A DNA stretch of 64,000 bases from NBLH01 sp050296515 (GTDB lineage: Bacteria; Bacteroidota; Bacteroidia; Bacteroidales; NBLH01): NCBI GenBank assembly GCA_050296515.1, contig JBNKRJ010000108.1, forward strand, positions 1-64,000, in the 5' to 3' direction. The notes beneath the pieces were generated by a model, which saw nothing but the letters and a program-made list of their open reading frames with translations, had not been told where the DNA came from and ran no database searches. Both the position numbers and the translations under genes were made by a program. Positions 1 to 7,970 of this stretch are shown one piece after another (positions within the stretch are counted from its first letter, which is position 1; each line of letters starts with the position of its first letter).

Positions 1-83
1 TAATAGCAAATGAGGAGAAAATAGCAGCTTAATGAAGAAAAGGAAATTGTATCAGCTTGATTATCTGTACTTTAAATTAAAGA

Positions 84-1454
84 GTGTTATTGCAACCCTC
101 TAAAAGAGAAGATATTATAAAAATGTGCGAAACTTCAGTAAGTACTGGAAAAGCAACTGATGGAGACTATTTTACTGTAAATCCTGGTAATGTAAAGGTT
201 ATCATTCCAAGCGATGCTGGAAAAGCAGCTGGTGGCGGGTTCTCAGTCGGAAGGTTAAGTACTGGCAAAGCTACAGGCAATGAAGACTATTTAAAAGTTA
301 CACCAGATAGTACCAGAATTTATGTGAGTGAGACAAGTACTAATGGCTTTTCAGTTGGTAAAATTGGTGAAACCAGTTCTACCGACTTTTTAAAGTTGAC
401 TCCTGACAACTATTTTATTGGTCATCGTGCAGGAGATTCAATAACTTCAGGACTTTACAATACATTTATTGGATACCAGGCAGGCGTAAACACTACTTCG
501 GCTAACAGGAATGTATTTTTAGGATTTAATGCAGGTAGAAGAAACACATTGGGTGCTTTAAATATTTTTATTGGTAATGAAGCCGGTTTAAATTTTTCTG
601 GAGAAAGTCAAGATTTAGACGCTGAGGAAAATATTTATATTGGAAATAGTGCTGGCTATAATTGCACTTCTACAGCTAATTCTATTTTTATCGGAACAAG
701 ATCTGGTTATAATTGTGGAGAGTCTTATAGCAATACTTTTATAGGAGATAGAACGGGTTCCTTAGGAGTAGCTGGTAATGAAAATACGTTAATAGGATCT
801 GCTGCCGGATTAAATATGGGTGGTAGTTCTAATGTATTTATTGGTGCTTATGCTGGTGTTGCAAATACTTCAGGTAGCAACAATATATTTATTGGTACTG
901 GTGCAGGTGGAAAAGAAGAAGGTTCGGACAAATTATACATAGCAAATTCAAATACTACCAACCCATTAATTTATGGCGATTTTTTAAATAAAAGTGTAAA
1001 TATTACTGGAAGTTTGTTAGTTAATGGGGAAATAATTAGCCCTTCTGATGTCAGGCTAAAAGAAAATATCCTGAAATTTACAAGTGGTCTGAGTGTTGTT
1101 TCAGCAATTAATAGTTATTATTTTGACTGGAATGATATCGCTACTGATAAGTTGGGACTGGAAAAGAAAAAACAGATTGGTGTTCTTGCCCAGGAACTAG
1201 AGAAAGTTCTTCCCGAAGCTGTTTTAACTGATAAAAAAAGCGGATACAAATCTGTTGATTACATGAAATTAACACCTGTTTTAATTGAAGCAGTCAAAGA
1301 ACAACAAGTGCAAATAGATGAATTGAAATCTGAAAATCGAGAACTGAAAGAACAGGTATCTGGAATTGATGACCTAAAAAAAGAGATTGAAATCCTAAAA
1401 GAAATTACAAAAGAGCTATCAGAACAGCTATTAAATAGAAAAGAGCCCAAATAA
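84..1454 (+). CDS. Tail-fibre-like surface protein with C-terminal peptidase S74 chaperone domain; 5'-truncated paralogue
   Basis: The protein has one GGGFSVGRLSTGK-type repeat, then about eight 20-30-residue repeats of the form 'N-x-FIG-x-x-AG' (roughly residues 110-290), as in beta-helical stalks of tail fibres and trimeric adhesins. A peptidase S74 (intramolecular chaperone autoprocessing) domain follows; the S-D dyad of 'SDVRLKENI' lies near residues 321-322, where the family self-cleaves after trimerisation. The end is a coiled coil (about 405-456). The next gene downstream is a paralogue with a signal peptide and two complete N-terminal repeats. This copy has neither: it opens at a GTG, or at an ATG at 123, inside what aligns with the first repeat. 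It may therefore be a decapitated pseudogene, or have an unusual start. The domain call is firm; expression and the start are uncertain. Confidence 0.75.
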   Translation: MLLQPSKREDIIKMCETSVSTGKATDGDYFTVNPGNVKVIIPSDAGKAAGGGFSVGRLSTGKATGNEDYLKVTPDSTRIYVSETSTNGFSVGKIGETSSTDFLKLTPDNYFIGHRAGDSITSGLYNTFIGYQAGVNTTSANRNVFLGFNAGRRNTLGALNIFIGNEAGLNFSGESQDLDAEENIYIGNSAGYNCTSTANSIFIGTRSGYNCGESYSNTFIGDRTGSLGVAGNENTLIGSAAGLNMGGSSNVFIGAYAGVANTSGSNNIFIGTGAGGKEEGSDKLYIANSNTTNPLIYGDFLNKSVNITGSLLVNGEIISPSDVRLKENILKFTSGLSVVSAINSYYFDWNDIATDKLGLEKKKQIGVLAQELEKVLPEAVLTDKKSGYKSVDYMKLTPVLIEAVKEQQVQIDELKSENRELKEQVSGIDDLKKEIEILKEITKELSEQLLNRKEPK

Positions 1455-1555
1455 AATTGATGATAATCTTAGTGTTTAAATTTTAGTAACTTATTGTTAG
1501 CACATGCAAAGATCTAACAGAAAATAGAATAGGTACAACTAAAAATTTAAAACTT

Positions 1556-3148
1556 ATGAAAAAACTTTTTTTACCCATGTTTTTGTCTTTTGCTTTAATA
1601 TCTTTTAATCAGAAGATTAAGGCTCAAAATGATCCCAATGCTCCCATATTTGCAGTAAAAAATGATCAGGGGCAAATTGTTTTTGCTGTTTATCAGGGAG
1701 GCGTTAAAATTTTTATTAATGAACAAGAGGTTAAGGCAGCAGGAGGCGGTTTCTCAGTTGGAAGATTAAGTACAGGAAAAACCCTTAATACTGTAGATTA
1801 TTTTTCAGTAAATCCGGGGGATGTTAGAGTGAATCTTCCAGAACAATATGCTAAGGCAGCAGGAGGTGGATTTTCTGTAGGGAGGTTATCTACTGGTAAA
1901 AGTACTGGAGATGAGGATTACTTAATAGTTAAACCAGATAGCACAAGGGTTTATGTACGAGAATCTAGTAAGGATGGATTTGGTGTCGGAAAAATTGGGG
2001 CATCAGAGTCAGGTGGAATTGAAAATTTTATGGATTTGACTCCTGAAAATTATTTTATCGGACATGGAAGTGGAAAAACAACTTCGGGGTTATATAATTT
2101 ATTCCTTGGTTACCAAAGTGGTTTGGGAAATACTGAAGGGGTTGCAAATACATTTGTTGGATACAAGGCTGGTGTGGCAAATACCACGGGTAGCAATAAT
2201 ATTTACATGGGATATGAAACTGGTCAAAGTAATACAAATGGAGATCTGAATGTATTTATAGGGCACCAAGCCGGTATGCATAGTAACGAAGATTCACATT
2301 ATAATGTTTTCATTGGGGCTGGTGCAGGGAGAGATAAGACTACCGGATATGGAAACGTGATGATTGGTAAATATGCAGGCGTAAATACTGATAATGGAAA
2401 CTATAATGTCATTCTAGGAAATCAGGCCGGTATATCGGTAGCATATGAGCCTGGTTCTGGAACGAACCTAAATAGCAATGTAGTAATTGGATACAAGGCT
2501 GGTTATTCCGGGATTGGAGCTAATAATGTACTGATTGGAGCACAGGCAGGGTACAGACTAGATCCTGTTGGTAGTAAAGGAAATGTCTTTATTGGTGATC
2601 ATGCAGGATATTATGAAACGGGAAGTAATAAGTTATACATATCTAACTCAAATACAACCAAACCACTAATTTTTGGTGACTTTTTTGAAAGAAAAGTGCA
2701 GATAAACGGTGATTTATTTGCAACAGGTGAGATAAGTACTTTATCAGACAAGAGACTTAAAACCAATATTGAACAAATAACCACTGCTTTAGAGAAGATT
2801 ATATTGCTTAATGGTTACTATTATGATTGGAAAGATGAAATTATTTCTAAAGACAACTTTTCTACTAAAAGACAAATAGGTGTGATGGCCCAGGAAGTTG
2901 AAAAAGTATTGCCAAATATTGTTGATATTACACCAGAAGGGTATAAATCAGTTAACTACTCAAAACTTACCCCTGTAATGATAGAAGCAATTAAGGAGCA
3001 GAACTCTAAAATTGAGAAGCTTGAAAAAAGAGTAGAAACCCTAACAGAAGAGAATACTGTACTGAAGGACAAACTAAAAGAAATAGAACTCATGAAGTCT
3101 GAAATTGAAGAACTGAAGACTTTGATAAAAAAGGAACAAAAGGAATAA
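1556..3148 (+). CDS. Secreted tail-fibre-like protein with peptidase S74 chaperone domain
   Basis: This is the complete paralogue of the gene before it. A signal peptide (residues 1-23, ending KAQ) is followed by two copies of a roughly 45-residue repeat starting AAGGGFSVGRLSTGK. Then come about ten 'FIG/VIG...AG' repeats (about 165-375), a short 'KLYISNSNTT' linker, and a peptidase S74 domain whose S397-D398 begins the 'SDKRLKTNI' motif. A heptad-rich coiled coil closes the protein (about 480-530). In known S74 proteins the C-terminal chaperone trimerises the stalk and cuts itself off. I infer a trimeric surface or secreted fibre. It follows the first copy after about 100 bp and precedes a T9SS cargo gene by 19 bp, so the three may be co-transcribed. 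Its ligand is unknown. Confidence 0.85.
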   Translation: MKKLFLPMFLSFALISFNQKIKAQNDPNAPIFAVKNDQGQIVFAVYQGGVKIFINEQEVKAAGGGFSVGRLSTGKTLNTVDYFSVNPGDVRVNLPEQYAKAAGGGFSVGRLSTGKSTGDEDYLIVKPDSTRVYVRESSKDGFGVGKIGASESGGIENFMDLTPENYFIGHGSGKTTSGLYNLFLGYQSGLGNTEGVANTFVGYKAGVANTTGSNNIYMGYETGQSNTNGDLNVFIGHQAGMHSNEDSHYNVFIGAGAGRDKTTGYGNVMIGKYAGVNTDNGNYNVILGNQAGISVAYEPGSGTNLNSNVVIGYKAGYSGIGANNVLIGAQAGYRLDPVGSKGNVFIGDHAGYYETGSNKLYISNSNTTKPLIFGDFFERKVQINGDLFATGEISTLSDKRLKTNIEQITTALEKIILLNGYYYDWKDEIISKDNFSTKRQIGVMAQEVEKVLPNIVDITPEGYKSVNYSKLTPVMIEAIKEQNSKIEKLEKRVETLTEENTVLKDKLKEIELMKSEIEELKTLIKKEQKE

Positions 3149-3167
3149 AATTAAAAACACTAATGAT

Positions 3168-4238
3168 ATGAATTATTTTTATAAACTTTTTATTATTTGC
3201 TTGTTTGTGTCTGGTCTATCAGTTCGTGCTCAGGAGCTGGTTATTGGAAATGCAGCAAATTTAATTGTTTCTCCATATGCAGAACTTGTTTTTGGAAATG
3301 GAATGAACCTGGTTAACAATTCAACCACTGGAACTTTTGATGGGAATATTATATTTAAAGGACCGCTTCCTCAGGCAATTGGAGGCGAGCAACCAATAAA
3401 TTTAGCCAAACTAAGTGTACAGGATGGTGCAATTCTCTCATTAATGAATAACGTTACTGTTGATCAGGAGATGAATTTAACAAATGGCCTTGTTTTTTTG
3501 AATAATAATAATCTGAGCCTTGCAAATGGTGCAGTTATCACTGGAACATTTTCTGAAGTCGCAATGGTTGTTGCTGAAGGAAATGGGAAACTAGAAATGA
3601 GTATTGGAGGAAATGGAAATTATCTATTCCCGGTAGGTGATACTTCAGGAGTAGATGAATATACTCCTGCTGAGTTTACATTTACATCTGGTAGTTATGA
3701 TAACGCTATTTTGGCAGTTCATTTAAAAAATAGTAAGCATCCAAATAATTCTAGTGCTACAAATTACCTGAATCGTTACTGGGATGTCTCTCAAACGGGT
3801 TTGTCAGGTTTTAGTTGCAATATTGTTTTGAATTATACAAATGAGGATATTGTTGGAAACGAAAGCCAAATGATTGGTGGAGCCTGGAATGGTAGTTATT
3901 GGACGCCATTAAATGACTTGTCGCTGAACCAAATAACAGGAACTGTTGAAACCTTTTCTCAATTTACAGGTGGTGAAAAGTCTGTTTTATCAGTTGAGGA
4001 GGTATCAGAAGAAGAAATAAAGGTTATAGTTGATGGTAACAGGGTTGTTATTGATGCTGAAAGTTCTTTCCCAATAAAAAAGATAGAGATTTTTAACAAA
4101 TTAGGACAATTTATTCAAGGAATTGAACCTGCAAATGCACTTCATTATGAGTTTAATTTGAATAGGCAAACTGATATATATTTATTGAGACTTACTTCAG
4201 ATCAAAAAACTATTTCAAAAAAGATAGTACTTCAATAA
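3168..4238 (+). CDS. Secreted protein with C-terminal type IX secretion (T9SS type A) sorting domain
   Basis: The N-terminus is a typical signal peptide (residues 1-21, ending VRAQ). The middle part (about 25-270) is rich in short beta-strand repeats with many Asn and Gly, and resembles cell-surface beta-solenoid proteins. The last 80 residues have the T9SS type A pattern: 'IKKIEIFNKLGQFI', then 'YLLRLTSDQKTISKKIVLQ' at the extreme end. In Bacteroidota this domain sends proteins through the outer membrane. The gene is 19 bp behind the S74 gene and ends in a strong hairpin terminator, so it is the last gene of that unit. No enzymatic motif is visible. The sorting domain is well supported; the function of the passenger part is unknown. 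Confidence 0.8.
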   Translation: MNYFYKLFIICLFVSGLSVRAQELVIGNAANLIVSPYAELVFGNGMNLVNNSTTGTFDGNIIFKGPLPQAIGGEQPINLAKLSVQDGAILSLMNNVTVDQEMNLTNGLVFLNNNNLSLANGAVITGTFSEVAMVVAEGNGKLEMSIGGNGNYLFPVGDTSGVDEYTPAEFTFTSGSYDNAILAVHLKNSKHPNNSSATNYLNRYWDVSQTGLSGFSCNIVLNYTNEDIVGNESQMIGGAWNGSYWTPLNDLSLNQITGTVETFSQFTGGEKSVLSVEEVSEEEIKVIVDGNRVVIDAESSFPIKKIEIFNKLGQFIQGIEPANALHYEFNLNRQTDIYLLRLTSDQKTISKKIVLQ

Positions 4239-4257
4239 AATTATTGTTCTGTGTGAA

Positions 4258-4290
4258 ATAGCCGGCAAGGAATTTGCCGGCTATTTTATT
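4258..4290 (+). terminator. Rho-independent terminator after the T9SS cargo gene
   Basis: A perfect 11-bp stem (ATAGCCGGCAA / TTGCCGGCTAT) with a 5-nt loop is followed by TTTATTTT. It starts 19 bp after the stop codon of the T9SS cargo gene. Confidence 0.9.
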
Positions 4291-4367
4291 TTGAATTAAA
4301 TTGCAATAGAAATTAAAATCTAAATGGCCATTTTATACTATTTTTATCTAAACAAACTTTCAAGAAT

Positions 4368-7300
4368 ATGCGATATCTGATTACTATATTTAAAAGATGT
4401 AGAATATTGTACTCATTAGCATTATTTTGTTTTGGGATAAATGCTTCTTATTCCCAAATCAACAGCAATGGACTTCCCTTTATAAGAAATTATACCCCAG
4501 AAGAATACAATGAACATCCGCAAAATTGGTCAATAGTTAAGGATAAGCGAGGAATGATGTACTTTGGGAATAATCATGGTTTGTTGGAGTATAACGGTGC
4601 TACTTGGAAATTGTATGATAATGATAGAAGTGCTACAGTACGCTCTCTTTTAGTTGATAATGATGGATTTGTATACTATGGGGCCTCTCAGGACTTTGGT
4701 ATTTTACTTCCTGATTCTGTTGGTAATTTGGGCTTTTTTTCGTTGTATGAAGTGTATAATCCAGGTAATGCAGATTTTAACACCATTTGGAATATTAAAA
4801 ATATAGGGAATAAAATATACTTTCAATCAAAGGAGAAGATATTCAGGTTTGAAGGTCCGTTTGATACAGTTAATGTGGAAAAGATCAGGGCATCTGTAAA
4901 AGTTTATTCCCCGGAGACCTCTTTTCATTGGTCGTTTGAAGTAAAAAATAAATTTTATGTCAGAGAGCAGGGAAAAGGTATATTAGTAGAAAAAAATGAT
5001 GAACTGAAATTAGTTGCTGGTAGTGAAATATTTGACAATGATAGGATTTATGTGATGCTTCCATATGTTGATGATAAAATATTAATCTGTTCTAGAAATA
5101 AAGGGGTTGTTATCTATAATCCTAATCAATTAGAGGAACCATTTGTTAGTTTGGAATGCGAAGCCTCTAAGGTACTGATTGAGAGTGTTGTATATGGTGG
5201 GGTGAAGTTGCCCGATGACAATTATGCAATTTCAACACTTCAAAATGGTGTCGTAATCTTTAACAAAGATGGAAAAATTATTGAGCAAATAAATAGCAAA
5301 GCAGGAATTGATGAAGACATGATTTTGTCGATTTATTACGATGAAGAATTTGGAAATCTATGGTTTTCCGGGGCAGTAAACGGAATATACAATATGAACT
5401 ATGGCAGCCCATTCAGATATTGGAATAAAAGTAATGGTTTAAATGGAGCAGCAGTAGATATTATTAGTTTTAAGAATAAGGTTTATGTGGCAACCAACGC
5501 AGGTGTATTTATACTTGATGAAAAGAAGAATGGATTCTCTAAATTTGAAGTAGTACCAGAAATTCCTTATGAAGCATGGCACTTTTTAAAATTTAAGGTT
5601 GATGAGGACGAAAAGCTTCTTGTAGCCACAACTGGTGGAGTTTTTGAACTAGGAGAAAAGAAGGTTAGAAATATCATCGATAATCAAATAGCATTGCAAC
5701 TATTCCAGTCAAAAATTGAAAAGAACAGACTTCTGATTGGATTTGCAGATGGTTTTGGATTTATCTCGTACAATAAAAAGAAAAAGGGTTGGAGCAAACT
5801 CGTAAGAAATGATTCTATCAAAAATACTATAAAAAGAATTTATGAAGCGGAAGATGGAACATTATATCTGGGAACTTGGTCATCTGGTGCAATAAAGATT
5901 AAGAGACCAAAAGATCCAGAGCCTCTGATTATTGATTCTGTACAAGGATTACCATTGTATGGTTCTGAATATGGGGTCTACAAAATTGATAATAACATGG
6001 TAATCTCAGAAGCGATGGGATTGTTTCGATATAATGAGGAAACAAATAAGGTGGATACCCTTAAGAACTGGGGGCTAGACTTTACAACGGAAGGGTTAGG
6101 GATTTATAAGATTTTAGAAGTGAAAGATGGTTATTTGTTAAGTCTTTATTCCAATGATAGAAAAAAAAGTAGATGGGCAGGAGTTGTTCGTTTTTTGAAA
6201 TCATCTTCAGATTCTTTCATTGTTGATCGAACTTTTTCTAAAAGCATTCCCCAAATTGCTGCTTATTCAATGTATGAGGATGAAGACTTTTTTTGGATTA
6301 CTAATGATAAGGGAGTTTATAAATTTGATAATTCTAAGAAAGTTGATTATAAAGCACCTTATAATCTAAATATATTGAAAATCACTACCTCATTTAATGG
6401 AAAAGACTCAAGCCTTTTTAATGGAACATTTTATGAGATGAAGGATAGTATCATTTATATTTCACTTCAGCAGAATGAAAAATTAATACCAGAACTGCTT
6501 TATAAAAATAATCAACTTACTTTTGAGTATTCAGCACTTTTTTACGAACAAGAAGAAAATATTGAATATAGCTACAGGCTGATTGGATTATTTGATGATT
6601 GGTCAGGTTGGAAAAAGGAAAACAAGTTTCCTTTTACTAATCTACCCCCAGGAGATTTTACCTTTCAGGTAAAAGCCAAAAACATTTACGGAACAGAAAG
6701 CAATATTGTTAGTTATTCTTTTAAGATTCGTCCACCATGGTATAGAACAGTATGGGCTTCTATGTTATTTGTGTTATTGGCTATTGGATTCGTTTGGCTA
6801 ATTGTCAGATTGAATGTAAGACGGTTAAAAAAAGATAAGGAACGTCTTGAGAGAATTGTTGAGGAACGGACCAAAGAAATTCGCATGAAAAATGCAGAGT
6901 TGGAGCAGCAGAAAGAAGAAATATTGGCTCAAAGGGACGAGATTGAAGCTCAAAGAGACCATGTTATGGAGCAAAAGGAACAGATTGAAATTCAAAGAGA
7001 TGAAATTTCAGCTCAGCATAATATGATTCTTGAGCAGACCAAGAGTATTACAGATAGTATTCATTATGCCAGTAAAATTCAGGCAGCACTGTTGCCTCCA
7101 GAAGAAATTCTCAAGGATGTATTGCCCGAACATTTTATCTTGTTTAAACCTCGGGATATTGTTAGTGGTGATTTTTATTGGGCTTCTCAAAAAAATAACA
7201 GAACTATAATTGTTGCTGCTGATTGTACTGGGCATGGTGTACCTGGAGCATTTATGAGCATGCTGGGAATTTCATTCTTAAACGAAATCATTAATAAATT

Positions 7301-7817
7301 TGAACGATTGCATGCAAATCAAATTTTAAATGAATTAAGGAACAGCGTAAAGAAATCACTTAGGCAAACAGGCAAAGATCATGAAACTAAGGATGGAATG
7401 GACATGGCTTTATGTATGATTGATTTTGAGAAAATGGAAATGGAGTTTTCCGGGGCCTATAATTCCTTGTTATTGATTCGCGAAGGTGAGGTGATTAAAT
7501 ACGAAGCTGATAGAATGCCTGTTGGTATTTATGTGAAGGATAGAGGAAGCTTTACCAATCATGTTATTAAGATGCAGAAGGGTGATAATTATTACATTTT
7601 TTCCGATGGTTATCCAGATCAGTTTGGAGGAGAAAAAGGCTCCAAACTAATGATTAGAAGGTTTAAAAAGTTATTACTCGAAAATCACCAACTGCCTGCT
7701 AATCAACAAAAAATCATACTTGATAAATTCTTGACCGAATGGCAAGATTATAAAGACGAAGACGGTAAAAAGTATCGACAAGTGGATGATATTTTGGTAA
7801 TTGGAATGAAAGTTTGA
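4368..7817 (+). CDS. Membrane sensor with beta-propeller, Y_Y_Y domain and SpoIIE/PP2C phosphatase output
   Basis: The protein has a signal sequence, then about 650 residues of two-component-regulator-like propeller repeats (for example 'VKDKRGMMYFGNNHGLLEYNG'). A Y_Y_Y domain (about 715-790, ending 'FKIRPPWYRT'), one transmembrane helix (about 796-815) and a long coiled coil of repeated 'xQRDEIxAQ' units (about 830-895) follow. The C-terminus is a SpoIIE-type PP2C phosphatase (about 898-1149) with the metal-binding motifs 'GDFYW', 'AADCTGHGVPGAFMSMLG' and 'FSDGYPDQFGG', and 'VDDILVIGMKV' at the end. I infer that periplasmic ligand sensing controls a cytoplasmic Ser/Thr phosphatase, probably acting on an anti-sigma-antagonist-type partner. 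No such partner lies next to it, so the target is unknown. It is transcribed alone between a terminator and clpB. Confidence 0.9.
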   Translation: MRYLITIFKRCRILYSLALFCFGINASYSQINSNGLPFIRNYTPEEYNEHPQNWSIVKDKRGMMYFGNNHGLLEYNGATWKLYDNDRSATVRSLLVDNDGFVYYGASQDFGILLPDSVGNLGFFSLYEVYNPGNADFNTIWNIKNIGNKIYFQSKEKIFRFEGPFDTVNVEKIRASVKVYSPETSFHWSFEVKNKFYVREQGKGILVEKNDELKLVAGSEIFDNDRIYVMLPYVDDKILICSRNKGVVIYNPNQLEEPFVSLECEASKVLIESVVYGGVKLPDDNYAISTLQNGVVIFNKDGKIIEQINSKAGIDEDMILSIYYDEEFGNLWFSGAVNGIYNMNYGSPFRYWNKSNGLNGAAVDIISFKNKVYVATNAGVFILDEKKNGFSKFEVVPEIPYEAWHFLKFKVDEDEKLLVATTGGVFELGEKKVRNIIDNQIALQLFQSKIEKNRLLIGFADGFGFISYNKKKKGWSKLVRNDSIKNTIKRIYEAEDGTLYLGTWSSGAIKIKRPKDPEPLIIDSVQGLPLYGSEYGVYKIDNNMVISEAMGLFRYNEETNKVDTLKNWGLDFTTEGLGIYKILEVKDGYLLSLYSNDRKKSRWAGVVRFLKSSSDSFIVDRTFSKSIPQIAAYSMYEDEDFFWITNDKGVYKFDNSKKVDYKAPYNLNILKITTSFNGKDSSLFNGTFYEMKDSIIYISLQQNEKLIPELLYKNNQLTFEYSALFYEQEENIEYSYRLIGLFDDWSGWKKENKFPFTNLPPGDFTFQVKAKNIYGTESNIVSYSFKIRPPWYRTVWASMLFVLLAIGFVWLIVRLNVRRLKKDKERLERIVEERTKEIRMKNAELEQQKEEILAQRDEIEAQRDHVMEQKEQIEIQRDEISAQHNMILEQTKSITDSIHYASKIQAALLPPEEILKDVLPEHFILFKPRDIVSGDFYWASQKNNRTIIVAADCTGHGVPGAFMSMLGISFLNEIINKFERLHANQILNELRNSVKKSLRQTGKDHETKDGMDMALCMIDFEKMEMEFSGAYNSLLLIREGEVIKYEADRMPVGIYVKDRGSFTNHVIKMQKGDNYYIFSDGYPDQFGGEKGSKLMIRRFKKLLLENHQLPANQQKIILDKFLTEWQDYKDEDGKKYRQVDDILVIGMKV

Positions 7818-7970
7818 GGTTGATTTCATTCCGTAATTTAGGTCGATGGCTTCTCTTTTTCCTAGTGTTAAAAGTAGTTGCAATATAGAATTATATGGAA
7901 ACTTATGCCATTTTCGATTGATTATTTGTATATTTCCTAAATAAATAATAATCAAGCCATATAATTGAAA

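Noticed and set aside
1..103. Short frame 32-103 and a possible gene end at 30-32 at the window start
   Set aside because: Too short and without recognisable similarity; kept only as context for the truncated S74 gene.
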